Source of the DNA: Sanderia malayensis
Lineage: Eukaryota > Cnidaria > Scyphozoa > Semaeostomeae > Pelagiidae
NCBI GenBank assembly: GCA_013076295.1
Contig: RQOL01000764.1
Location: 1 to 64,000 of the forward strand
Length of the DNA stretch: 64,000 bases
Direction: 5' to 3'
Below are positions 1-13,400 of this stretch, one piece after another. The translations under genes were made by a program, and so were the position numbers. Under the pieces are notes generated by a model. The model did not search any database and was not told the origin of the DNA. It worked only from the letters and a program-made list of their open reading frames with translations. Position 1 is the stretch's first letter. Every line of letters starts with the position of its first letter.

Positions 1-545
1 ATAATAACTATTATCAAATTAAATCGGTGAATAACCCAACCTGGCCGTGAAAATCTGTTACGCTTACAACTTTATACTAACTGACAATAATAATAAATTA
101 AGATGCAGACACAAACCTGCTTCGTCAGTTTCTGATTGAGTTAAGGATGAAACACTCGCCATGGGCCTGGATTTGTCCATTTCATTTTTATCATTTCAAC
201 AATGGCTTGACAAGCCCTTTTGGCTGTACTTTTCTTTCCCATATTTAAATTTCACCACTCAGCTATTAAAAAACATGAATAAATCCTTTTCTTTGCAGAA
301 ACATCAAAAGAAAACGAAAAGTTATCTTCTGCTCGTTTTAATTTTTACAAAATTTCAAAAACAAGAAACTTATGTTAACAAGTACTAACATGAATCAAAA
401 CCATATGAATAAGATCGTCAATAAAAACAACACAATTAAACCCCAACCGAGCCACAACCGGAGTGGTGATCGACTTGCGGGAAAATTGGGCATCTGTGCA
501 CTGCCCTGATTGACTTGGTTAAAACACACGTGCTCTTACCCGTGA

Positions 546-621
546 TTTTGCTTTGCTTCTGCGCTGCGGTTTGCTGATCTTGCGTAGGAGCATGAATTGG
601 TTGTTGATACTTTAGACTGCC
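546..621. repeat. 76-bp dispersed repeat, copy 1 (copy 2 at 21890-21963)
   Basis: The segment is nearly identical, in the same orientation, to 21890-21963, just downstream of the NACHT gene stop codon. On the minus strand both copies can be read as a Q/A/P/T-rich peptide containing QQPIHAPTQ and QQTAAQKQSK, so the repeat may be a duplicated terminal exon rather than a transposon. The two copies bracket the whole NACHT gene. Confidence 0.7.
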
Positions 622-1689
622 AATAATGGATTGGTAAGAGCTTCATATGTTTGATAATTAATTTAAATGTCTTATGTTAGACTATTATTGATATGAATAC
701 TTGCGAAAGGGAAATTGAAAAATATCAAACAAAATGCCATCAAAATTGATTCACTCATTCTTTCACAATTGCTGACGCCAAAACGAGGAAACCACAACAA
801 CTGCAACAACATTTATCTATTATAATATTTTCATCATAGTAAAGAAGTGTGGATTTTAAAGCTTTAGTACTTGAAGACTGGAAAAGTGGCGGCATTTTAT
901 AAATATTTTAGACGAATAAATGAATAAATGAAATTAAATTGCTTTTCTGCTAAGAACGAACAATGTAATATTGCTGGATGCCTCCGTTTTTGACTCGCGA
1001 CGCGCATGCGCAAGCGAGTATATGTTGGTGAGTGGGGAAAATGTTGTGTTCTGTGTCTGTGTCTGTGTCTGTGTAGACTTCCTACTTGCCCATATAAGGT
1101 ATGTGCCTCAGATTCAAACGTTCACTTTTGATTTGAAGTGAGGCAACCAAGTATGATGTCACTTTGCAAGTTTTTCATTGGATAAAATGTAAACTTGTTA
1201 AAATAACAAACAACATGACGTACCATACTAGATGCTGGGCACGCTGTGGCAGGGGGGGACCACGAGCACGATCACGCACGGAGACGGGGAGCATTTTTGA
1301 CTCGCTTGGAAGCATCAGGTGAAAAGAAGAAAGTTTTCTAGCTGTATGCTTATGCAACTAATACAACAATTATAGTATTTCATTTTTGTTTTGGAAAATG
1401 ATAGTTTTTTAACTTGATGAAACAAGATCGAAAACTGGAGTCAAAATGTTTGCGTGAGTGGTCTCAAAACAAAGGTTTTTTGAATTTGCTGCGCCAACAC
1501 TAAATTCGTCTCTCTCCATAAGTCTCGCAAGACGAAACTCTTCTGAAGACCTGGATTGGACCGTAACAACTGAAGACAAAACAGTACAATGAACAAAACT
1601 CATATGATTCCATAGAATTAATGTTTAACAGTTGCCAATAATTTATTAAATAACAAATGAACTAACCAATTATCAACATAAGTTTTATT

Positions 1690-1927
1690 TTCAAAACGGG
1701 CATCCAGCTCTTTCAGAGATATCTAGGTAGGCCTTCACAACCCGATTCTTTATCATCACTGCCGTACCCAGCTCTGGGTCTTCTTGCAAGAGGTTCTCCT
1801 TCGTGCGAGTTTCAACTATACGAACTGACTACTGAATAGTCTTCGTCTTCTTCGCTATCCTCAGGAAGACTTCATCCTTCGTTGTCAGAGGAATTTGTTT
1901 TGAGCTACTATTTTCGCAATCCGACAT
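1690..1927 (-). pseudogene. Short broken coding relic
   Basis: On the minus strand an ATG near 1927 starts a serine-rich reading frame. The sequence continues in other frames with an acidic stretch (SLPEDSEEDEDYS) and then a plausible C-terminus (EDPELGTAVMIKNRVVKAYL) with a stop at 1690-1692, followed directly by AATAAAA. Each segment looks like protein, but no single frame joins them, so it is a degraded or chimeric fragment. The acidic start resembles N-termini of repeat-borne multicopy proteins of invertebrates; this is a weak inference. Confidence 0.3.
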
Positions 1928-2424
1928 TTTGAAAAGATTTTAGCCAGACACTGTTTCAACACAGGCCGGGCAGCTCTTGCTCAGAGAACAATAGTTGAAG
2001 AACAATAGCTCGGTTCATTCTGACGTCACACTGAAACAAAATCTTGAAAGTTTTATTTTTTTCAAGATTTGTTAACATTTCTGTTTTAATTGAAAGCAAC
2101 GAGAATTGACTCATAATGTGAGGAAAATATAGCGCAGACCTGGCTGTGTTTGAGCATGGAAAATATATACTTAAACTCGTCAGAAAACACTCAAAATAGG
2201 TTCATAGTGATACTCGGATCTTTTTCTCTCCATCTCCGTAAAAAAATCGATATCTCATTTCAGGCTGCATAAGCCCTTTAATTTAATATTACTTTCTTCA
2301 CTTTCTGGATAATACAGTGAAATAAAAGCCATCTGTCGCGAGTCACCTCAAGGTTCCTTTGATTAAAGATTTCAATCTTATTACGATGTTGACTTCAAAT
2401 TTGATAAGAGTATAAGACTTTGAG

Positions 2425-2820
2425 TACACGTTTTTTTTTTTATAAGAAACCTGGCTCAAGGCCTAGTAGTAAAAGTTTCTTAATTTTTAGCCACATTTTA
2501 GTTCTAAAAGTTTCTTAAAAGTTTCTTAATTTAATGAACAAGGTTCTAGTGAAAATGAAGAATGTGGCAAAATATTAGTGTCATAACAAAGAAAAATCGT
2601 CAATGCGAAAAATCGTCATGTGGAGCCGACAATGTTATGCTTAGCACATAAAACATACTTATTGTAGTTGACATTTGTTAAATCCGTAAAGGAAAAACGT
2701 GTTTCCGAAATTTCTAATGTTTCTTAGATATTTCCTTGTAGTTCTAAAAGTTTCTTAAATTTTAGGGCGTCTAGATCTAGGTTTCTTATAAACCGGTTTC
2801 TTATAAAAAAAAAACGTGTA
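2425..2820. mobile_element. Tc1/mariner-like MITE (TACACG family), copy 1
   Basis: A 396-bp element starts TACACGTTTTTTTTTTTATA and ends with the inverted complement (TTATAAAAAAAAAACGTGTA), with TA at both edges as expected of a TA target duplication. Inside, AAAGTTTCTTAA is repeated several times. The same termini occur at 9475-9620 and 39511-39880. No coding capacity, so non-autonomous. Confidence 0.75.
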
Positions 2821-4447
2821 ATTGCTGGGTTAAAATATCTCTTTGTGTTGTGTATTCCAAACTGAAAACTTCGTTTCGATGAGTGACCCTGATAAACTTT
2901 GATGAGTAAAATATGTTTTCTAGAAATTGATAATTTTAAGTAGTAACGTAAGTTTTAAATCCTCGAAATAGCCACCTGGGGGCTTATTTGTTGGATTGGA
3001 TTACTAACATTCATATTAGGGAATTCCCCGACCCTCCGTATATCAGGTGGGGAACTCCCTTTCGATCCCATCATTCTCAGTTGTCATTCCCTTTTGTTAT
3101 GTTAATTTTGTATTATGATTTCCACCAATGAACGCATGTTTTGCGTAACGAAAGTCTTCCTGCTTGCTTTGCTTTTTCGTCTCGTCTCGTTCAACAGCTC
3201 TTCTCGCCTTTTGCATTCGCATCTCATAGGATTATAGTTTGTGACCTCTGTTGTTTTAATTCCGTGTTTAAAAACTATAGAAGGTAAGTTCATGACTCTG
3301 AGCACTTTATTACCACAATATTATATAGTTAATGTATTTCTTAATGTTAGAACCCTCTTTAAATGTTTTATGACATTTTTTATTTCAACATGGGCGTATC
3401 AATCAATTACTTGCATTATTTACGTTTGGAAAACATGGCTGAGGTTGCAGATCCCCAATTTTGACTCGTCAAAAATGGAGTTCTTTTTTATCTGAAGCTA
3501 CAAATAGATACCATAAAATATGTTTTGTTATTATATTTGAATTATCCATAAAAATATCTGATGTTGCTTTCAATCGTTTTACAACATATAAAATTGGTTT
3601 TTCCATGTGTGAATATTCACTTCCTTTCTCCTCATCTTGTGATATTTATGGAAGTATACAAATTCCAACGAACCAACCACTTGGGGTAGGGTTGGCCAAT
3701 CTTTTGCAAATGTACTTTGCATAGGGAAGTTTTCCAAAAAAGTTTATAGCATGGTTTTTGGATAACTTTTGATAAAACTTGATAACTTTATATTTAAGAA
3801 CTTTGGAGATTGTTTGTTATTTTAATAAATACATTAATTGATGGACTTTCTTTTGTTTTTTTAACATACTTCGACATAGATAATGCCATGAAAACAGCAT
3901 ATCTTACTGACAATTTTTGCCTATGCAGAATATGTAAGCCCCCTTCACGAATAAACTCCCACCCTAAAATATTTTGCCAAGTAAGCCCCCGGGGCTTAAT
4001 CAAGGACTTGTGGTATTTCAAGTTAAGATAAAATAATGAGATCTTGTCTCAACTTGTTTTCCGATCTTTAAATGCCTCAAGGGAAACCATTGGCAAGAAC
4101 CATTGTGCAATTTTATCAGAGTCGCTTTTCAATGCACGGGATGCAGAGCTTGCTTATTTGACATAACGCAAACCAATCATTATAGAACTTTCCATGTTTT
4201 AGCAAAGTTTGCCTTGATTCTTGTTACAATCATCAGAGCTGGGCTGGAGTGGCTGGCTGTGTTTGAAAGTTGAACTTGAGAAGCTGAAGGAATTATGCCT
4301 TTCAAACAAAATTTGTTGTATTAATATTATTTTAAATTAGTTGCATTCATGCTAAGGAGTGTTTGGTGTCGCAAGAATTTATCCAAGATTAAATTCTATA
4401 TTAAAGTTTTTTTTAAATGGGTTGCATTTTTTAATTCCCCAGAGACC
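2821..4447. other. Intergenic or 5' region of the NACHT gene
   Basis: No supported gene. At 3926-4010 there is a degraded piece of the GGGGGCTTATTCGAGG MITE family seen complete at 19875-20362. The sequence just before 4448 (ending CCCCAG) looks like a splice acceptor, so a 5' untranslated exon of the NACHT gene may lie here. Confidence 0.45.
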
Positions 4448-7400
4448 ATGGAAGAGACTGGAGAAGACAAGAAGATGGAAGAGGAATCTTGTACTGATGT
4501 TCAAGAAGGTAAATTTTAGTTCTGCTTTTTTAAATGTTGTGGGAGCATGTTTCACAATTGGCGTTATAATTAAATAAATAAATCACATAATTAGAATACA
4601 TAGTTTATTTTTTTTTGGATATTTCCAGCAACAATTGTTTTTCTATGGTTTGAATGGTCCACCATGTGTGAAAATAATTGATTGTTTCGTTGACAAGCTC
4701 TATTATTTATTTCATCAGAGTTGACGCGTGGCATTGAAAGAATGGACATAGGTAAAGACGTTGTTCCAGGTTGGTTGTATTTCAGATATTGATCTATGTT
4801 TCGTTTTCATAGATATACGTATAATTTCTTAAATGTACTGGCAGTATTTTTGTGATTAAGTGTCTTTTAAATTCATTTATTTATTTATATTTTAATTTAT
4901 TTATTCCTGCGTTTTTAGAGGGGTTTATTATTTCAGTGGGGTTTTATTTATTTTCAAGTATTTTTTGCTGATGTTGTTTAATCAAGGAGTCATTGTAGTT
5001 TTATTACTAGTTATTTTGTTCTGTTACATGCTCTATTATGGCAACTAAGTTCTGCTGTGTTGTGTCAACAATATGGCTTTAATAGGTTAAGGAAGTCATG
5101 AAAATTCTCCCTTTTGAGTGCATTTTATTACCAGGATTTTGTAAATTCCTGTTTAAAAACATCCCACTCAAGTTTTGTCCAATCTGAAAGCTAAATATTA
5201 TTATTAAGTCTCTTGCAAATGGCACACTGTTACGATGTAACAATTTATTGATGGTGTACTGAGTTTGCAAAGAAAATCATTCACTATCAATGAATGGCAG
5301 ATAAACTATTTATTCATTTATATGTTCATTGTCAGATGTTTCATAAAGGCAAAGAATAAAATCAATTTGTTATTTATTTCTCAGGTGCTACACACATCGA
5401 GTATCATGCACCAGTCATATACATAGCTTCTGGTGAAGCACCCATAACAATTGGCAATATTGAACAAGGTTAGTGTTTTGGCTAGGACAAATAATACCGT
5501 CGTTACTAAAAAGCGGAACAACCCAAGAACAGGCTGAACAACCCAAGAACAACCCAAGAACAAGCTGAACAACCCAAGAACAACCCAAGAACAGTCCGAA
5601 AACCCCAAGAACAACCCAAGAACCACCCAAGAACAACCTTCAAGCCCCAAGAACAAGCTGAACAACCCAAAATGAACGCAAGAACAACCCGAGATTGTCC
5701 TAATAGGGTTCTTTCTTTCCCATTTTCACGGCGTTATTGTGGGTTTGGGATGTTGTGGTTGTTGTCTTTTTACAACGTGACGTGAAGTGGCCTAACTAAT
5801 TTTCTTATGAGGTGAGGTTACAAAGCGAGTCAGAACGCGGAATCCACTGGATAAATTTTGTTGAAAGTTAGTCAACATTCTGGAACTTTTTTGGGGAAAT
5901 CCAATGCTAACAACCATGAAAAGATTATGTGGCTACCTCAATCCTCCATATCTGGCTCGTGGAACCGATTCACTTCGTGGCTTGGCTTGTATATGTAAAG
6001 TTGATAGGCTTTTTTGGTTACCTACCATTCATCGTTTTGGTTGCTTTTGTTCATCATTCATCGTCCAGTCAATTTCGCACACACTGGAACAACAACACAC
6101 CATTGTGCAGAAACAGTCCAGGTGGCAGGTTCTGAGTCTGAGTCAAAAAGAGAGAGTTGGCGTGCAGCAAACACAAACGATGACATTTTATGGAAACTAC
6201 ACAAATAATAAGTGAATAAAAATAATACAAAGATTTATATCAAGTCATTGTTCAATCTTGCATCCTTGCCGCTGAAATTTCTTTATCGAACCTTCTGGAA
6301 GGTATTTTAAGGTTGATTTTGGAACAGTTACCATGGTGAATTCAAAATTTTGCTGGTATTCTAGCAGACATGATCTTAAATAATGTAAGTAAATGTTTCC
6401 TGAAGCTGATTTTTGTTTTCCATTACCAGCAGTCCATTCTCTCAGTCCCTCTGTCTTTACAACAACCCAATCTGATGTTGTGAATATTCGCTTGCAGCTC
6501 TGGCAACGCTTTACTGAGATGGGACAGTTTTTATGGTCTGATCGATGGACAAGTTCAAATGAACTTTGCAGAAGGCGGTCAGGATTTAGAGGATCTGATG
6601 CTGCTGGACTTGGCATGTTTGCTTGCTGAGTCACTGCCCAGGAAGGTGAAGCTGTTGATGACTTTTTCAACTTGATGGGAGTGACTTTTTGAACTTTGCT
6701 CGCAGGCTGTGGCATCGTAGTTATTGTTCGATCAATGAATATTTCAGGTTCCTGCATGCTAACTCTTCTTGGCACCTTAGGTGGTTTCTTCAGACCAGCT
6801 GATGCAGGTTTGCGATAGCATTGACTCTGAGAAGGAATGAAGGCGAAAAACTGATCAGCGTGTTGCTGGCGTCGCTGAGGGCTCCACTGGTTCCATTTTG
6901 TTGGCTCCACAAAAAACGTTTCATATCCATTGGCAAGGCGATATCTTCCCAATCCCCGCAGTGCTCGAACAGACTCTGTGTAGAATTCTTCAACCCATTG
7001 GCAAATTAATTTGTTGACTTCTGCAACTCTGGACTCATTGTGAGATTCTTCTGCAAGAAACTTCTTTTGCAGTCTGTGACCACTCTCGAGCCCATTTGTG
7101 TAAAACCTGCCTTTGATGTTAAGTTGTGAACGAGCACTTAACACCAAATTGGCTTTAAAGGTCTTCGCACGTCTCGCCATAAACCATGCATGAAAGTTGG
7201 GCAGCAGGCCATCCCATATTGGTTTAAGGCTCTCCAGCTTGGCATCAAAGTCTTCCGGATCAATAGCATCTGCCAGTCCTTGTTCTGCAACACATCCATG
7301 CTGTGTGCCATAGATGTCTGCCATTATTCGTCTGGTGGTGCTTGCATTTGCTGACATTTCCTTCAATCTACGCTCATCATTTTTCTGCATATGTTCAGTG

Positions 7401-10400
7401 CAGAACAGTTTTTCAGCATCACGAAGAATGTCTGTCAAACCATTTCCAATGGCATTGTCCAAATCATGGCCAACTTTTTTGATGGACAGCAAGGCTGGTT
7501 TGGCATATGTCATCTCCAAAGCAAACCGTCTAAAAGCAAGAGAGTATTGCTGTTACACATTCATTGTAATTTTTTATTTTAACCGTGAGAATATTTTGTG
7601 AGATGAAAAAGTAGATAAAAATTTAGAATGAATAATTTACAAATATCAATCACACCTATATGTCCTTCGGTCTTTTCTAAAGTGCCACATGTAGGGTCCT
7701 GGAAAAACTGGATGAATTCCCTTTTCGTTGACCAATGCCTCGTAGGAGAATGAGCTGTCAGTTAGCCAAAAACCATCTGACAATTCGAATGTTGTGTCAA
7801 CAATGAATACACTGTTGCCATGCACACAAAACCGATCAATATCCGCAAGCATCTGATTAGTAGCACAGAAAGAGACATAATGCTCTTGCATCAATACAAC
7901 ACTTTCAATGTTGCATTTTTCGTTCCGCATTTGCTGCACCAGGGTTTCGCATTCAGGAATCCCAGCTCCAGTCTCTTGTCGCACGTGCACCTTTTTCCTG
8001 GCTTTAATGTTATGAACGAATTTAGGATTGCATGGCTCTTCGTTCGGTGTCTGAAATGCGAAAATATGTTTTTAACAACCGGATTTTTAAATGATATGTT
8101 AATTATTGATAGGTAAACAGTCACCATGACTAGTTTATAGAGAAAGTCACCTTTGCTTCTTTAATCAAATCTCGGTAGACTTTTGCGCACGAGGCTGTGT
8201 TTGACAGCATATTGACAGCCTTCTTTTTTATGGCTGGATTTTGTTTCATGTAAGTGGTTGCATGAGGCCGTTTTGCATTGCCATGCCGAGATAAAACGAA
8301 GTTTTTCTCTGCATTTTCGTCGCCGTTTTTCCAGTTATAGGACATTAAATAATATGGATCTTCGTCTTTGTGATCTGCCTGTCTCACTGTTGCAAACATT
8401 TGCACGAATTCAGGGTTGCATTTATTCTGCCTGTATGTGCGTGTTAGCTGGTAAACATCACAAGGACGCACGAACTTCTTTTCATACTTTGATCCCACTC
8501 TCTCGTTGATGTAGTAAACGCCCCCATTTTCTTGTCTTGCTACCGTGCATTTCCATTCCTTGTCATTACTAATGTAATACCAGCGCTTTGGACACCCAGT
8601 TTGAACATACGCTCCGTTATCGTCTGCCCGGGCAGTCTCCATTGGAACAACCTCTCTATTGAATGTGCACATGAAGTTTTGGCGAATGCCTGAAGGTGCA
8701 GCCTTTCTTTCAAAATCCGCAGGACTGTTTAGTAATACATTCAGAATAGCATCTGCAGCGTCCAAGTTTTGTCCATCTTCAATCGGTTTCTCTGCTGATC
8801 GTTCCTTTAGTGAACATTCGGGGTGATTTTCAATCGCCACACTTTCATCCTGATTTTCCTGTGTTAATGGCTCAATAAACTGGTACATTTCCTCTCCATC
8901 GAAGGTGTCGCTTCCACCCTAAATGCAAATAAAGAACGTTGCTCAATTTGTAAAAATTGTTTAGAGAAAAGTATTGCTATCATTAGTTCTGCTTTATTGT
9001 TCGATTGGATAGCTTGCCTTGGCTTACAATAATGCAGAATCGAAATTTTTACTAAAATGGTGCGAGTCAGTGCAAATTACGATAACGCTAGTTAAGGTAG
9101 GCTTGGCTAAAGTCATATAATTAGACTGTTAAGAAATGGTAGCAGAAGTGAAGTTGCTCTTCTTTCTTACCTTATAATCCATAAATACGTTGACTACAGG
9201 ATGTGGAAGGTCACAGAACTCTGGAACTCCGTTTGCTTCTTCATATTTTTGAACAGTAAAACTGTAAGCTATCAGTAATGGCGTATTGATGCCTTCTTGA
9301 TTGGCTAAAGTGTTGACCAGATGTAAGTCGGCAAATGTGTTGAATATATAGCTTTCTGCTAAATGCGCAACACCCTGTCTGATGTCAAGTGGCAGATGAT
9401 CCATGTACTTTGACAACGGCCCATAAGGAGGCAACGTAAACTGCACAGAAAAATTGAATGCACAGTTTTAGGAATACACTCTTTTCTTTTTATAAGAATA
9501 CTTAAAATTTTTCTGAGCCTCGATCTTTTCCATTGTTATTCTTAAATTTCCATTGTTTTTTTGCAATTTTGAGCCTCAATATTCTTATAAAATTTATTCT
9601 TATAAAGAAAAAAGAGTGTAATGTTCATAAAAATACTGAGACTCGAAATTGCCAAAAGCGGCGTACATTTGAGAATAACAATGAAAAATATCAACGCTTA
9701 GCAGAAGTTCAAGTTTTCTTATGAAAATGAGTGTAAAATGAATGTGGTAAATGGTAAACATAATGAGTATAATATGTTTAAAAAATGCACAAATAGATGA
9801 CGGTCATAATGCAGTAAAGTGTTCATTTGAGCAATATATTGCACCAGGACATGCTCAGGAATGTACAACTGGTTCTTCTATTATTATAAAGAATATAAAA
9901 AAGTAGCTGTGAGTAGATAAAATGGACTAGAAGTTGAGGCTGACTGGACGACTAATTATTAAGTGATCACTAACGATGGGACACGAAAACTACGAGAAAC
10001 CTGAGCGAAAATATTTGAGAAAGTGAACACACTGAAATATTTGTGGCAAATATCTAATGAAACTGATTTACGAAGCTCCACAGATTGGAGAGTTTCGTTC
10101 GCGTTAATAGGGACCTTTAAATCGAGTACGAAAACGAAAACGAAGATAAAATTTGATGGCGTGTGTTGTTCTGCGCGTGCTCCCTGGGAATCACCCGAAA
10201 AATTTCGTAGTCTTCGCACGGGAGACAACAAAGTTTTTGGAAAATTTCGTACTCGAGACTACGAAGTTTAAAATTGAAAATGGTAAAGCGAAAAGAGAAA
10301 ATTTTGTAAGGAAAATTAGGCACGTGCATTTTTACATGCGAGAAGTGTTATTTGTCGAACTATTTGCTCATAATCCTTTTTCAAAACAAGGAGGACAGGC

Positions 10401-13400
10401 TTGGACTACCTTAGGAAACATTAGTAAGGCCATCTAAACAAACGAAACTTCCAGAACGAGTACGAAGTTCCTCGGTGCCCTGTGATCTCGAATTTCGTCT
10501 TCGTTTTCGTACTCGATCTAAAGGTCCCTAATATTTTTGAGTGAATGACAAAAAAATGCTACGAAATATGAAGCTCTATAATTCTTTGATGATTTAAGAA
10601 GCTTGAGCACTCATTGTCGAGGTTGGTTTCTAATACAAAAATGTGCGTATTTACTAGAAAGAAAAAAACTTACTTCATCTTCAAGCTTTTGCATTATGGT
10701 CTCCATGTTCTCAGAAACGGCAACAGTGGTTTCTCTGTCGAATCCAAAATCTTTGTGTAAAGCTTTTTGATCAATTCAGCTCTTTCGTATTGTTGGCTTG
10801 GCTTTCCAACTCTTGCTGAATTTTACTACAAACTTACCAAGATATATACCCAGATACCAATCTAAAATTAGCACACTATTAGCAATCTATCGAGGTGATA
10901 ACAGATAAGAGGAAGGGAAAGGCCATGAAACGAAGTGAAAATTACGTAAAGTTTGCGTAAACTTCACTAAAAACAAACTAAATCATGACTTAAATTGATG
11001 AGTGGACTTGAAAGTCATGATATGATGCTGCACCCTCACGAAGAATATCCTGTGGGGAAGCCTTTCTTTCGTCTATGACGTACGGGCATTCCCACTAATG
11101 ACTTGAAAAAGAGCAAACTTCACTGGATGAATGGATAAACAGGAACGAGGCGGTAGGGCCTAAATTTAAATTTCACCACAACAAACGTCAGTCGCCTTTC
11201 CTTTCCGCCCGCCACGACATTATTGCTTGGGGAAATCGCAAAAGGGTGACGAGTACTGCAGAACACAAACAATAAACGCATGCAAATGAAGACTTTTGTA
11301 CGTATATCATTTTTTCTGAGAGTATTCGAAGTCCTAAACATACAAGACATGACACACGGCACTCACATGGCGTGCCATAGATACTTTACGCTTTCAACGA
11401 CATGAAATCGGGAAAGAAAGAACCCTATTAGGACAATCTCGGGTTGTTCTTGCATTCTTTTTGGGTTGTTCAGCTTGTTCTTGGGGCTTGGAGGTTGTTC
11501 TTGGGTGGTTCTTGGGTTGTTCTTGGGGTTTTCGGACTGTTCTTGGGTTGTTCTTGGGTTGTTCTTGGGTTGTTCAGCTTGTTCTTGGGTTGTTCTTGGG
11601 TTGTTCAGCCTGTTCTTGGGTTGTTCTTGGGTTGTTCCGCTTTTTAGTAACGACGCAAATAATACTCAATTTCAATTAGACATGGTAATTGGTTTGGGCT
11701 GGCTTGCTTAAACAGCAAAAGGGAAACCAATGTCATAATGCGAGAATCACTACACTGGTTTATTTTTGTAGAATTAGCAAGCAACATGATGTACACTGGG
11801 GTTCCAAAAATATTGCAATTAAGGCAAGAGTTAATTATTAAATACTCAATATAGCTATTTGTTTAACAGGTACAACCCACACATTTGATAGAGTCGGAAC
11901 TGTACTGGAAAATGCTCCTGGTAACAGTGAAGTGACGACTGGTTCTGCAACTTTTGCCTCTTCAAGCTCACAAGGTACTTTTCATAGTTGTGCTTGTCAT
12001 TGTATTGCAAACTTTTTAAGATGATTCTACTCAGATAATTTTTTTGTGTTTAAAGACTAGAGTGAGATGGGGACCCATGTAATATGATGACCCATTAGCA
12101 GCCCCAGTAGTCGAAATTTCGGAGACAGAACAACAGGGATGGATAACCGTGTGGGGCATACACTTTCCTCTTTGCCCCTAAAACCCCACTTTATTTCTCT
12201 GCCCGTTTAGCAAGGAGTGATGTTGTCTCTAAACCATCAATAATGCTAAATTTTTTGGCCAAATGTCGCCCATAACTTTTGAGTTTGACTCAATCCATGC
12301 TTGGTTCTAAACGTCTCCTTGCGTTTTGTTTACACTGGATGTGTAATGGAGTGGTGTTTTCATTTAAAAAAAAAAAGCAACTGAAAACTTGTGAAAAAGC
12401 AACTGAAAATAATGAACCAAGAAACAATTCAAATGAAGGTGAGTCTACAGAATTCCGCCACCCCCAAAATCTGCTCTAACGCCATTTAGGGTCGTGTTTT
12501 GTCGTGAGATGTTTCTTTATGAATACACCCCAGAGCTGGGGACGGTAGTCAAAAGTTCGGTAGGCGATGTTTCACTTGCTATGGTGCTGTACGCTAAAGT
12601 TAGACACAGTAAGAAGACGAGCTTTTTGTCGTAAGGTGGGGGTATGGCTGGCCCAAGGCCGCGACTGTACCTCTTGTTTTCTCTTTAACTCTCTGAGGTT
12701 GACTGACTGTTTTTTCTCTTCTCTTCTCTACTTATTTACTCTATTTATGTTAACAATAATAATCAAAACAAGCGTGGTGACATGGTGCCCCATTCTTGTC
12801 CACATGGGACCCGTACCTTGGATTGGCACACGCCTTCACACTTTCAAGCGGGTGCACCAGCCAACCACGCTCATACTTAACAATACTGTAAACATATAGG
12901 TGTCAAATACAAGCTAACAATTGTAGTTAAACGACCCACACAACAGTTTTACGCCATACAAAGATCAAAGAAAGAAAAAGAATTTAATTTATATTTTAAA
13001 GACGCGTTTTTTGTATATCCTTCGAAAAAGAAAGCAAACTGTAATTTAGTCAATTACCATCGTCTCTGTTTCGGTGCTTTTTGTATCTACCTCTTAATGA
13101 TAAGAATAAAAGTTCCTCTACCTCGTTGTCCGACTGAACTTCGATGGCGTCTTCTTCTATGTCATGTTCGTACTGCTCCTCCCTAGTTTCATCTCTCATC
13201 TGCAGCTGCTGTTCATGATGAAATTTTTCTGACATTTTTTTCAACCAATTCTTTTTCAAATTTTTCCATTTTTTTAACACAACATTATTTTCGTGAGTGA
13301 AGTGCATTAAAATCGGTATTTCTATTCCTTCTTCGGTAATCGGTGAAGGCCTGGGGGTAACACTGGCAACAGTTCCAGTAACTGTTCCTCCCTCATGAAT

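Larger units (their letters stand above)
1..2424. other. Intergenic DNA, no gene supported
   Basis: AT-rich DNA with only short chance reading frames. It contains a short GTCTGT tandem tract near 1040-1075, a dispersed repeat at 546-621 and a broken coding relic at 1690-1927, both listed separately. I see nothing else that I can support. Confidence 0.6.
5498..11655. mobile_element. Complete MULE DNA transposon (6158 bp)
   Basis: The element begins CGTCGTTACTAAAAAGCGG and ends with the exact complement, CCGCTTTTTAGTAACGACG. It is flanked by perfect 10-bp target duplications, in the size range known for Mutator-like elements. It sits in an intron of the NACHT gene and carries an intact minus-strand transposase. 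Two MITEs (9475-9620 and 10108-10530) have inserted into the transposase intron. The perfect TSDs and open frames suggest a recent insertion. Confidence 0.9.

Noticed and set aside
5381..5665. Minus-strand frames rich in FLGCSWVVLGLF
   Set aside because: They are translations of the tandem 11-bp units in the MULE left inverted repeat.
10023..10437. Overlapping frames on both strands, up to 94 codons
   Set aside because: They fall in the foldback MITE 10108-10530, where inverted repeats keep both strands open.
11444..11711. Three overlapping plus-strand frames rich in FLGCSWVV
   Set aside because: Same cause: the right inverted repeat of the MULE is open in all frames.
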